A DNA stretch of 6,894 nucleotides from the NCBI GenBank assembly GCA_937902115.1, contig CALGSR010000106.1:1-6894 (forward strand), written 5' to 3'. This document shows positions 1-5,018 of this stretch, piece after piece. The DNA comes from an uncultured Bacillus sp. GTDB lineage: Bacteria > Bacillota > Bacilli > Bacillales > Cytobacillaceae. Both the position numbers and the translations under genes were made by a program. A model generated the notes under the pieces. That model saw only the letters and a list, made by a program, of their open reading frames with translations. It was not told the origin of the DNA and did not search any database. The stretch's first letter is position 1. Each line of letters starts with the position of its first letter.

Positions 1-251
1 CAATAAAAAATGCTAACTACCGTTCCAATTGGGAGCTTAGTGTTATGAGAGCGATTAATTTTATGAGGATATTATTAGAGAATGAACGCTTGAATCCTGA
101 GTTATTCAGTGCAAATGGTCATGGAGAATTCGCTCCGATTGCATCAAATAACACAGCTGAAGGACGTGCCCAAAATCGAAGGGTTGAATTATTAATTCAA
201 CCAATTACCTCAGGCAGTAATGCCACAGAAAATAACCCCGCAGAAAAATAA
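1..251 (+). CDS. Flagellar stator protein, MotB/MotS family, C-terminal part (5' end outside window)
   Basis: This is the last 82 or so residues of a stator protein. The frame is open from base 3 to the TAA at 249-251, and the ATG at 45 is an internal methionine. MotB/MotS proteins anchor the ion-channel stator units of the flagellar motor to peptidoglycan through a C-terminal OmpA-like domain. The visible part has the hallmarks of that domain: SNWELSVMRA near the left edge, then SANGHGEF, then NNTAEGRAQNRRVELLI, where the NRRVE segment is the conserved OmpA-like end. A polar tail of about 17 residues follows. The N-terminal membrane helix and plug lie outside the window, so proton-driven MotB and sodium-driven MotS cannot be told apart; the SNWELSVMRA stretch suits either. 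A partner motA/motP gene would be expected just upstream. A strong terminator follows the stop. Confidence 0.88.
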   Translation, partial: IKNANYRSNWELSVMRAINFMRILLENERLNPELFSANGHGEFAPIASNNTAEGRAQNRRVELLIQPITSGSNATENNPAEK

Positions 252-254
252 AAG

Positions 255-281
255 CTGAGTCATTTTTGACTCAGTTTTTTT
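255..281 (+). terminator. Rho-independent terminator of the stator gene
   Basis: A perfect 8-bp stem, CTGAGTCA (255-262) and TGACTCAG (267-274), with a TTTT loop, followed directly by seven T residues. It starts 3 bases after the stator stop codon and insulates the sinI control region from upstream transcription. Confidence 0.93.
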
Positions 282-306
282 GATTTTTTCGAAAAAGCGA
301 ACAATC

Positions 307-336
307 TGTCGAAAACAGTCGAATAAAGCGTCGGAA
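307..336 (+). promoter_or_regulatory. Cluster of Spo0A-box-like sites upstream of sinI
   Basis: TGTCGAA at 307-313 matches the known Spo0A box (TGNCGAA) exactly. AGTCGAA at 317-323 follows exactly 10 bp later, one helical turn on. CGTCGGA at 329-335 is a weaker third copy, and a TTTTTTCGAAAAA stretch lies just before (285-296). In B. subtilis, Spo0A~P activates sinI, so such sites in front of sinI fit that circuit. The cluster lies about 220 bases before the sinI start. Binding is inferred from the motif only. Confidence 0.6.
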
Positions 337-380
337 AGGCTTATGAAATTGTGACAAATTACAACAATCCAACTAATCTG

Positions 381-427
381 AATCATTTATAATAGTATGG
401 ATGTTAGTGGAAAAATCATTTATAATA
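381..427 (+). promoter_or_regulatory. Twin TATAAT elements, probable sinI promoter region
   Basis: Two perfect TATAAT hexamers (388-393 and 421-426) sit in a direct repeat, AATCATTTATAATA (381-394 and 414-427), offset by 33 bp. Neither has a good TTGACA-like -35 at 16-18 bp, as expected for promoters needing an activator such as Spo0A~P. The transcript would have a leader of roughly 120-160 bases before the sinI GTG. Which copy is used cannot be decided from sequence. Confidence 0.42.
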
Positions 428-555
428 AAATAGATGATGATGAAAAAAGAGATAGAAGCTAACCAGTAATGTTTGGACTTTATTTAAAGAACAAAACAAT
501 TCAATGGTAGCGAAAGTCTGCCTGGAATGCGAATTGTATTTTAGGAGGATATACG

Positions 556-696
556 GTGGAAGAAGTAGAAAGCAAGGAACAACAATTAGATTTGGAGTGG
601 ATCCAGCTAATTAAAGAGGCAAAAAACTTAGGTATAGAGAAAGAAGAAATTCGTGAATTTTTGAGCAGTCAAACAGAACAAAAAGAACTGCTTTAA
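556..696 (+). CDS. sinI: Anti-repressor SinI
   Basis: A 46-residue protein starting at GTG, with AGGAGG (543-548) seven bases upstream. SinI binds SinR and breaks its DNA-binding tetramer, releasing biofilm matrix genes from repression. Residues 11-38 (LDLEWIQLIKEAKNLG, then IEKEEIREFLSS) form the helix-turn-helix SinI/SinR interaction module. The same pattern recurs in the C-terminus of the neighbouring SinR (LDSEW, EAMESGVSKEQFREFLE). The length is a little under the 57 residues of B. subtilis SinI, mostly through a shorter C-terminal tail. It stands alone with its own long leader and terminator, and converges on sinR instead of preceding it in an operon. Spo0A-box-like sites and TATAAT elements lie upstream. 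The module is shared by several small SinI paralogues, so exact orthology is less certain than family. Confidence 0.88.
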   Translation: MEEVESKEQQLDLEWIQLIKEAKNLGIEKEEIREFLSSQTEQKELL

Positions 697-742
697 TTCA
701 TAATTAGTCTGACAAAAAAAGAATAGACTAATCCATCAAAAG

Positions 743-778
743 AAGTATTTCTCAACAAGAGAGATACTTTTTCTTTTC
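743..778 (+). terminator. Terminator of sinI
   Basis: An 11-bp stem with one G-U pair, AAGTATTTCTC (743-753) and GAGAGATACTT (759-769), with a 5-base loop and a T-rich tail (TTTTTCTTTTC). It lies 46 bases after the sinI stop. A smaller inverted repeat, ATTAGTCT/AGACTAAT (703-710, 725-732), sits between the stop and this hairpin. Confidence 0.85.
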
Positions 779-794
779 TCCGTATAAAAAATGA

Positions 795-852
795 ATAGAC
801 AGCAGATACTGTGCGGTAAATACATATACCTTACACAATTCATGCTGTCTAT
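795..852 (-). repeat. Long inverted repeat between sinI and sinR, possible sinR terminator
   Basis: A perfect 10-bp inverted repeat, ATAGACAGCA (795-804) and TGCTGTCTAT (843-852). Inside it GGTA (815-818) can pair with TACC (827-830) and TGTG (810-813) with CACA (835-838), so the whole can form one interrupted hairpin. Read on the minus strand, the distal arm is followed by TCATTTTTTATAC, so it could end sinR transcription, 65 bases past the sinR stop. The large loop is unusual for a classical terminator, so a binding site or small mobile remnant remains possible. Confidence 0.5.
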
Positions 853-916
853 AATGGATCCTAATTACCGCTCTTTTGACGGACGAATTGCATGATAGGA
901 AGTATATTTTGCGGCT

Positions 917-1240
917 CTACTTCTGTTGACTTCCTTTCCATTTAGTAAACTCAAGAAACTCACGGAATTGTTCCTTTGAAACACCGGACTCCATTGCCTC
1001 TTGAACAATTTTAAGCCATTCCGAATCCAAATCCTCTTTATTGGGGTGCTCAAGAATCAAGCTATCAACAGGTACCCCAAGAACGATAGCAATCTTTTCC
1101 AAAAATTGGATAGAGGGATTGGTTTGTAAATTCCTCTCAAGGGAGCTCAAATAGGACTTTGCTACCCCTGCCTGATGGGCGAGTTCAGATAATGACATTT
1201 TTTTCTCTAGGCGGAGTTTTTTTACACGTTCACCAATCAT
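917..1240 (-). CDS. sinR: Biofilm/motility master regulator SinR (XRE family)
   Basis: A 107-residue DNA-binding repressor, close to the 111 residues of B. subtilis SinR. SinR represses matrix operons (eps, tapA-sipW-tasA) and is antagonised by SinI. Residues 6-61 form the HTH_3 domain: SLSELAHQAGVAKSYLSSLE around residues 16-35, then RNLQTNPSIQFLEKI, a stretch nearly identical to the B. subtilis protein as I recall it. Residues 71-105 (LDSEW, EAMESGVSKEQFREFLEFTKW) are the oligomerisation and SinI-binding module. The ATG start gives the canonical MIG N-terminus. Its ribosome site is weak (AAGAAGTGAGTG upstream on the minus strand). The gene faces sinI tail to tail and shares no operon with it, so the two can be controlled independently. 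A paralogue such as SlrR is less likely given the length and the close match. Confidence 0.93.
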   Translation of the reverse strand: MIGERVKKLRLEKKMSLSELAHQAGVAKSYLSSLERNLQTNPSIQFLEKIAIVLGVPVDSLILEHPNKEDLDSEWLKIVQEAMESGVSKEQFREFLEFTKWKGSQQK

Positions 1241-1653
1241 CTAATTCACTCACTTCTTTTTGAATAGCTCTTTCAAACTATGGCGCTTAAAACGTAACCA
1301 TAGGTATAAAAGGCTTACATTAAAAAATTCTAATCGAACATCAGAAAAATATAATCAATTAATAAGTTATTGGGTCTTCTGTAAATTCTATTTTTGACTG
1401 TTACGATCTCTCACAGAATTCTGTAAAATAAAGTCAAATTGTTTTAGCGAAATAACAAAAAGGTTCCATATTAAGAACATGCTTAAATCATTTTACCACA
1501 GAATAAAGCAAATATTCATATATTCTTGTATAAAATCAATTAATTTTAAATAGAACTACTTTTTTTCTAATAATATTTAGTATTGAGTTATGATAAAGTT
1601 TTGCAACAATGAACGAAACATCTTAGAATGGAATATGGCATAATCGTCTTAAA
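1241..1653. other. AT-rich intergenic region between divergent sinR and map
   Basis: No supportable gene lies in these 413 bases. The region holds a perfect 12-bp palindrome, ACAGAATTCTGT (1413-1424), flanked by TTTGACT (1393-1399) and its inverse AGTCAAA (1432-1438). TTCTGTAAA occurs twice as a direct repeat (1377-1385 and 1419-1427). The map promoter is at the right end. I found no convincing sinR promoter on the minus strand, although one must lie here. The nested dyad could be an operator for either gene. Confidence 0.6.
1601..1629 (+). promoter_or_regulatory. Probable sigma-A promoter of map
   Basis: TTGCAA (1601-1606) and TAGAAT (1624-1629) are separated by exactly 17 bases, an optimal sigma-A spacing with 4/6 and 5/6 matches to consensus. 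The start of transcription would fall near 1636, about 36 bases before the map ATG. Confidence 0.5.
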
Positions 1654-1671
1654 TTGGAAGGGGCTTATACA

Positions 1672-2427
1672 ATGATTGTCTTAAAATCAGCAAGGGAAAT
1701 TGAAAAAATGAAGAAGTCGGGTGAAATTCTTGCGTCTGTTCATCGGCAGCTAGCCTCTATTATTAAGCCTGGGATTACCACTTGGGAAATTGATCAGTTT
1801 GTTGAAAGCTATTTGAAAAAAGCAGGAGCAACTCCTGAACAAAAGGGGTATAAAGGATATCAGTATGCTACATGTGCGAGTGTAAACGATGAGATTTGTC
1901 ATGGATTTCCGAGAAAAGAGCCATTAAAGAACGGGGACATTGTCACGATTGACATGGTTGTGAATTATGAAGGAGGGCTCGCAGACTCCGCTTGGTCCTA
2001 TGCCGTTGGTGATATTTCTGATACAGCAAAGAAATTACTCGATGTGACCAAAAAGGCACTTTATCTTGGAATTGAGCAGGCACAGCCGGGAAATAGGATT
2101 GGTGACATTGGTCATGCGATTCAAACCTATGTAGAAGGGGAGGATTTTTCGGTTGTCCGTGAATTTATTGGTCATGGAATTGGCGCGGTTATTCATGAAA
2201 AACCGAATGTTCCGCATTATGGTCTGCCGGGAAAAGGCCCGCGGATTAAAGAAGGAATGGTGTTTACCATTGAGCCAATGGTAAACGTAGGAAGTCATCG
2301 CATCAAAATGGACAATAATGGATGGACATCAAGCACAGAGGATGGACAAATGTCTGCCCAATATGAACATACGATAGCGATTACAAAGGATGGTCCAGTG
2401 ATCCTGACTGACCAGGATGAGGCATGA
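1672..2427 (+). CDS. map: Type I methionine aminopeptidase
   Basis: A 251-residue cytoplasmic enzyme that removes the initiator methionine from nascent proteins once deformylated. The ATG at 1672 is preferred because GGAAGGGG (1656-1663) sits 8 bases upstream; an in-frame TTG at 1654 would overlap that site. The fold spans the whole protein with no N-terminal extension. All five metal ligands of the family are visible: D94 (VTIDM), D105 (LADSAW), H168 (FIGHGIG), E201 (FTIEPMV) and E232 (QYEHTIAI). The conserved active-site H78 (EICHGFP) is also present. It stands alone, away from the ribosomal-protein cluster where the essential mapA copy of Bacillus lies, so it may be the second enzyme (MapB/YflG, 249 residues in B. 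subtilis). That paralogue assignment is inference. Confidence 0.95.
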   Translation: MIVLKSAREIEKMKKSGEILASVHRQLASIIKPGITTWEIDQFVESYLKKAGATPEQKGYKGYQYATCASVNDEICHGFPRKEPLKNGDIVTIDMVVNYEGGLADSAWSYAVGDISDTAKKLLDVTKKALYLGIEQAQPGNRIGDIGHAIQTYVEGEDFSVVREFIGHGIGAVIHEKPNVPHYGLPGKGPRIKEGMVFTIEPMVNVGSHRIKMDNNGWTSSTEDGQMSAQYEHTIAITKDGPVILTDQDEA

Positions 2428-2486
2428 TGCATGATGCAGTAGAGGGAAAAACAGGATAGGTTAGATTTACAAGAAGAAGATGATCA

Positions 2487-2556
2487 GGGCTGAACGATTA
2501 GAGGTTTAAGTCATAAGCTTCATGATTTCATATCAAGAACAGCCCCTTTTCTCTTG
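2487..2556 (+). terminator. Possible terminator of map
   Basis: GGGCTG (2487-2492) pairs with CAGCCC (2540-2545), followed by CTTTTCTCTT. The loop contains a second hairpin, AAGTCAT (2508-2514) with ATGATTT (2522-2528, one G-U pair) around AAGCTTC. The long two-part structure and interrupted T-tract make this a weaker call. It lies at the end of the map transcript, just before the convergent yfkK stop. Confidence 0.35.
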
Positions 2557-2559
2557 CTC

Positions 2560-2784
2560 TTATTGTTTTCTTAAACTGCCCAACTCTTCGACAATGGCCT
2601 GCATTTCATTGGGACTAAAGGAATTCTTCTTCATGACTAATTCATAAATGTCTTTCAGATCTTCATACATATTTTCATCAAAATGAGAAGGTTTAATCGC
2701 TCCTAAATTCATTACTTTTAACTTCTCTTTAATTTTTTCAATCATGAACTCAACATTTTCAACCGATTTTTCAGCTAAATTCAA
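2560..2784 (-). CDS. yfkK: YfkK, UPF0435 (DUF1128) protein of unknown function
   Basis: A 74-residue, mostly helical, charged cytoplasmic protein with no membrane segment. It matches the UPF0435/DUF1128 family, of which B. subtilis YfkK is a member: the N-terminal ENVEFMIEKIKEKLKV, NLGAIKPS in the middle, YEDLKDIYELVM, and the C-terminal FSPNEM followed by EELGSLRK. The family is small, restricted to Bacillales and relatives, and has no assigned reaction. Translation starts at TTG; GAGAGGGTG on the minus strand (2790-2798) lies about 5 bases upstream. It is divergent from yfkJ across 81 bases, the same gene neighbourhood as in B. subtilis, which supports the assignment. Confidence 0.92.
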   Translation of the reverse strand: MNLAEKSVENVEFMIEKIKEKLKVMNLGAIKPSHFDENMYEDLKDIYELVMKKNSFSPNEMQAIVEELGSLRKQ

Positions 2785-2811
2785 ATTTTCACCCTCTCAT
2801 TTTTGTAACTT

Positions 2812-2840
2812 ATCTTACCACAGAAATACAGATGACTAAA
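2812..2840 (-). promoter_or_regulatory. Candidate yfkK promoter
   Basis: On the minus strand TTTAGT (2840-2835) and TAAGAT (2817-2812) are 17 bases apart, a weak sigma-A type match. It overlaps a candidate plus-strand promoter for yfkJ, TTGTAA (2803-2808) with TACAGA (2827-2832) at 18 bases. The two divergent transcripts would then share the same 80-base control region and may compete for polymerase. Confidence 0.33.
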
Positions 2841-2865
2841 GAAATATAGAAGGGATAGGTCGTAT

Positions 2866-3348
2866 ATGATCCAAGTATTATTTGTTTGTTTAGGAAATAT
2901 ATGCCGTTCACCAATGGCAGAAGCGATTTTTCGTGATCTCGTACAGAATAAGGGACTTGAAGAACAAATCAAAGTAGATTCTGCCGGTACTGCGGACTAT
3001 CATATTGGCAAAGGACCGCATAATGGGACAGAAGAAATTTTAAAAAAATACCAAATTAGTAATGAGGGCTTAATCGCGAGGCAAATTAAGCACGAGGATT
3101 TAACAGACTTTCAATATATCATTGCCATGGATGCAGATAATCTAACAAACATCTGCCGCTTAGGAGGGGCTTCGGAGGCAACAAAGGTCATAAGGCTGCT
3201 TGATTTAGTAAAAGACGGAGTGCAAAAGGATGTTCCTGATCCGTATTACACAGGAAATTTTGAAGAAACATACGAATTAGTAACAGAAGGCTGTAAACAT
3301 CTTTTAGAACGGATTATCCAAGATTTACAAGGGGAGGAGAAAAAATGA
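2866..3348 (+). CDS. yfkJ: Low-molecular-weight protein tyrosine phosphatase YfkJ
   Basis: A 160-residue cytoplasmic phosphatase, the usual size for the family. It removes phosphate from protein tyrosines through a cysteinyl-phosphate intermediate. The P-loop is at the N-terminus, VCLGNICRSP, with nucleophile C8 and R14 in the C-X5-R-S motif. The general-acid loop DPYY is at 125-128, with D125 as the expected proton donor and the two tyrosines typical of class members. MAEAIF follows the P-loop and VDSAGT is at 37-42, both family signatures. GAAGGGATAGG (2849-2859) precedes the ATG. The last base pairs overlap yfkI by four (ATGA), indicating translational coupling. The yfkJ-yfkI-yfkH order matches B. 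subtilis, where YfkJ has been reported as an active tyrosine phosphatase linked to stress resistance. Confidence 0.95.
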   Translation: MIQVLFVCLGNICRSPMAEAIFRDLVQNKGLEEQIKVDSAGTADYHIGKGPHNGTEEILKKYQISNEGLIARQIKHEDLTDFQYIIAMDADNLTNICRLGGASEATKVIRLLDLVKDGVQKDVPDPYYTGNFEETYELVTEGCKHLLERIIQDLQGEEKK

Positions 3349-3668
3349 AGTTTTGGCAGGGTGTTGTGTTAGGTGCGATTGCCGGCGGGTTTTTAAGTCT
3401 GCTCGATCGCCAGACAAGAACAACAGTATTAGGGAATTGTCAAAGGGCTACAGAAAAAGTTACCTATTTTGCAAAACATCCGGATGAAGCTGCACACTGT
3501 GTGACTGAATCCGCAAGGAAAATACGCTCGACGATTGAGGAAGTGGGGGAAGATATATCTTTTCTTACTGAAAAAGTGGAAGAATTGAGAGAATTAACAC
3601 CGCAAATGGTGGATATCGTAAAGGATACAAAGGACGTTTTGCTGGAACCTGATGAAGACAGGGAGTAA
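3345..3668 (+). CDS. yfkI: YtxH-like small protein YfkI
   Basis: A 107-residue protein. Residues 4-20 (WQGVVLGAIAGGFLSLL) form one glycine-rich hydrophobic segment that is probably a single N-terminal membrane anchor. About 85 charged, helix-favouring residues follow (ATEKVTYFAKH, ARKIRSTIEEVGEDI, TEKVEELRELTP), consistent with a YtxH-type cytosolic coiled tail. No catalytic motif is visible and the function is unknown. The start codon overlaps the yfkJ stop as ATGA, with GGGGAGGAG (3331-3339) a good ribosome site. It lies between yfkJ and yfkH as in B. subtilis, so co-expression with the phosphatase and the membrane protein is likely. The assignment rests on position and general character as much as on sequence. 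Confidence 0.82.
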   Translation: MKFWQGVVLGAIAGGFLSLLDRQTRTTVLGNCQRATEKVTYFAKHPDEAAHCVTESARKIRSTIEEVGEDISFLTEKVEELRELTPQMVDIVKDTKDVLLEPDEDRE

Positions 3669-3699
3669 AAACGTGAGTGATGGGGATGAGGTGCAAAAG

Positions 3700-4518
3700 A
3701 TGAAAAATATTTGGTCCTTTTTACGGCATTTATGGAGACGGCTTGAAGTCGTTGATTACTTTGGGATCGCAGCCCAATTATCATACTATTTCTTGCTTTC
3801 ATTGTTCCCTCTTCTCCTCTTTCTCGTTTCCTTATTTCCTTATATACCGATTACACAGACAGACATGCTTGGACTGGTTAAGGATTTTGCGCCCCAGGAG
3901 TCGATGAAATTAATTGAAACCACCCTCTTGGAGTTGTCAGAGAAAAATAGCACAATCTTGTCCATCGGTCTGATTGGAACGTTGTGGTCCGCTTCAAATG
4001 GAATTAATGCCATTATAAAAGCGATGAATCATGCGTATGAAGTGAAAGAAGCACGTTCTTTTCTAAGAACTCGTCTGACGGCTGTTCTCTTGACCTTGGC
4101 GATGATTGTAGTGATCCTCGTTGCTTTAATCTTGCCTGTTTTCGGCAAGCAAATCGGTCTGTTTCTATTTTCAAGACTAGAATTATCTTCACAGTTTCTT
4201 TCTGTTTGGAATGCGATGCGCTGGTTAGTCAGTTCTTTGATTATCTTTATTATTTTTATTGGGCTTTATTGGCTTGCGCCTAGTAAAAAACTTTCCTGCC
4301 CCAGTGCCATTCCGGGGGCTTTATTTGCGACCATCGGCTGGATTCTGACCTCTTATGCATTTTCCTACTATGTCGATCAATTTGGCAATTATACGGCTGC
4401 ATACGGAAGTATCGGTGCGATTATTGTACTGATGGTTTGGTTTTATATTTCAGGGGTCATTATTATTATCGGCGGGGAACTCAACGCTTTCTACAGTCGT
4501 GTAAATAAAGATTGCTGA
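3700..4518 (+). CDS. yfkH: YihY/BrkB family integral membrane protein YfkH
   Basis: A 272-residue inner-membrane protein of the YihY/BrkB family, once misnamed ribonuclease BN. Its transport or structural role is not established. Six hydrophobic spans are visible at about 28-48, 85-105, 127-147, 175-193, 204-224 and 237-258. Family marks are AAQLSYYFLLSLFPLLLF in span 1, LWSASNGINAI in span 2, and YGSIGAIIVLMVWFYISG with GGELNAF at the end. I prefer ATG 3700 (GATGAGGTG upstream) because MKNIWSFLRHLWRR resembles the usual family N-terminus. In-frame GTG 3673, four bases after the yfkI stop and with AGGGAG seven bases upstream, is a real alternative (281 residues); ATG 3652 (288 residues) has little ribosome site. 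It is the last gene of the yfkJIH operon. Confidence 0.9.
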   Translation: MKNIWSFLRHLWRRLEVVDYFGIAAQLSYYFLLSLFPLLLFLVSLFPYIPITQTDMLGLVKDFAPQESMKLIETTLLELSEKNSTILSIGLIGTLWSASNGINAIIKAMNHAYEVKEARSFLRTRLTAVLLTLAMIVVILVALILPVFGKQIGLFLFSRLELSSQFLSVWNAMRWLVSSLIIFIIFIGLYWLAPSKKLSCPSAIPGALFATIGWILTSYAFSYYVDQFGNYTAAYGSIGAIIVLMVWFYISGVIIIIGGELNAFYSRVNKDC

Positions 4519-4544
4519 TTTCCTTTAGTTTCCTTCTTGAACTA

Positions 4545-4580
4545 CTCCACCTTAATTTCTAACGAAATTTGAAGATGGAG
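4545..4580. repeat. Strong hairpin just downstream of yfkH
   Basis: CTCCACCTTAATTTC (4545-4559) pairs with GAAATTTGAAGATGGAG (4564-4580) around a TAAC loop, giving about 15 base pairs with a two-base bulge and one G-U pair. It begins 26 bases after the yfkH stop. No T-tract follows on either strand, so it is not a standard intrinsic terminator. It could protect the 3' end of the yfkJIH message or be the terminal domain of the minus-strand RNA. Confidence 0.6.
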
Positions 4581-4831
4581 ATTCCTGCGAACACCAAGGT
4601 ATTCCTCAGTTATTTAGCAGGCTAGCCCCGTCGCACCGACGGTTAGCAGTACCAACGGCGTGAGCCTCCTACAAGTGTTGCAAACTTGTACGTTGAACTC
4701 GCCACGCAACCTACTTTAGCTAAGGATTAGCAACTTCGGTATGCGTGGTGGGCGATTGGTGCTTGGATATTTTACGTGATAGAGCTTTTCCTATTACAAC
4801 CCTATATATCCAGTTTTCAAAGAACATGTAT
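4545..4831 (-). ncRNA. Putative structured noncoding RNA with rrn-like leader, family unknown
   Basis: This gene-free block reads best as a minus-strand transcript starting near 4831. Plus-strand positions of the perfect or near-perfect helices are: CCACGCA/TGCGTGG (4702-4708, 4742-4748) enclosing GCTAA/TTAGC (4719-4723, 4727-4731); TACAAGT/ACTTGTA (4670-4676, 4684-4690); CCGTCG/CGACGG with a 3-base loop (4628-4633, 4637-4642), extendable by GCTA/TAGC. A distant pair, CACCAA (4592-4597) with TTGGTG (4756-4761), could close the whole set into one multibranched domain. A further hairpin of about 15 bp lies at 4545-4580. I see no coding potential, and it does not resemble tRNA, tmRNA, RNase P, SRP or 6S RNA. 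The opposite strand as the transcribed one, or a dispersed intergenic repeat, are alternatives. Confidence 0.45.
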
Positions 4832-4846
4832 AAGAATATTATACCA
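4807..4846 (-). promoter_or_regulatory. Extended -10 promoter plus rrn-type boxA-like leader (minus strand)
   Basis: Read on the minus strand, TGGTATAAT (4846-4838) is a consensus -10 with an extended TGn element, but no good -35 lies 17 bases upstream. Right after the predicted start comes ATGTTCTTTGAAAACTGGATA in two parts (4827-4807). TTCTTTGAAAACT is characteristic of the leader and 16S-23S spacer of Bacillus rRNA operons, where it contains the boxA antitermination signal. No rRNA follows here; the structured element does instead. Confidence 0.5.
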
Positions 4847-4947
4847 TGCAAACGTGTGTTTTGGATATCGCCAACTGACATTCATTTCACCCTTATTTTT
4901 GGGCTACGCCCTGCACAAAATTGAAGAGGGAATCTTCTGTCGGAAAA

Positions 4948-4977
4948 TCATAAATAAACTCCTTTTTGTTCATAATA
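4948..4977 (+). promoter_or_regulatory. Candidate forespore (sigma-G/F-like) promoter of the 34-residue peptide gene
   Basis: CATAATA (4971-4977) fits the sigma-G -10 consensus CATNNTA. TCATAA (4948-4953) lies 17 bases upstream and resembles the GNATA-type -35. The start of transcription would fall about 35 bases before the ATG at 5019. This is the main sequence hint that the peptide is made in the developing spore. Confidence 0.4.
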
Positions 4978-5018
4978 AACAAGGGATATATTCCACAACA
5001 TTTTTAGGAGGGGTTAAC

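Noticed and set aside
469..510. A 13-codon ATG frame in the sinI leader, possibly an upstream regulatory peptide.
   Set aside because: No ribosome binding site precedes it and its sequence shows no attenuation pattern.
865..1053. A 62-residue minus-strand frame overlapping the sinR 3' end.
   Set aside because: It overlaps sinR out of frame and has no ribosome site or family features.
2421..2441. A short tandem GCATGAT repeat over the map stop codon.
   Set aside because: Only about two and a half copies of 7 bases; too short to mean more than chance or slippage.
3464..3802. A 112-residue minus-strand frame across yfkI/yfkH.
   Set aside because: It is antisense to two coupled operon genes and has low-complexity composition.
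4545..4846. A tRNA, rRNA fragment, T-box or known riboswitch in the structured block.
   Set aside because: No cloverleaf with CCA-type acceptor stem, no T-box AGGGTGGNACCGCG segment, no rRNA core sequence and no riboswitch core I know. Only the leader resembles rrn sequence.
4900..4912. GGGC-TAC-GCCC hairpin as a terminator.
   Set aside because: A 4-bp stem with no T-tract after it on either strand.
4776..5018. An upstream in-frame extension of the 34-residue peptide, making a 115-residue protein.
   Set aside because: It has no ribosome site, crosses the boxA-like leader and reads as a composition unlike the C-terminal part. The AGGAGGGG before 5019 marks the real start.
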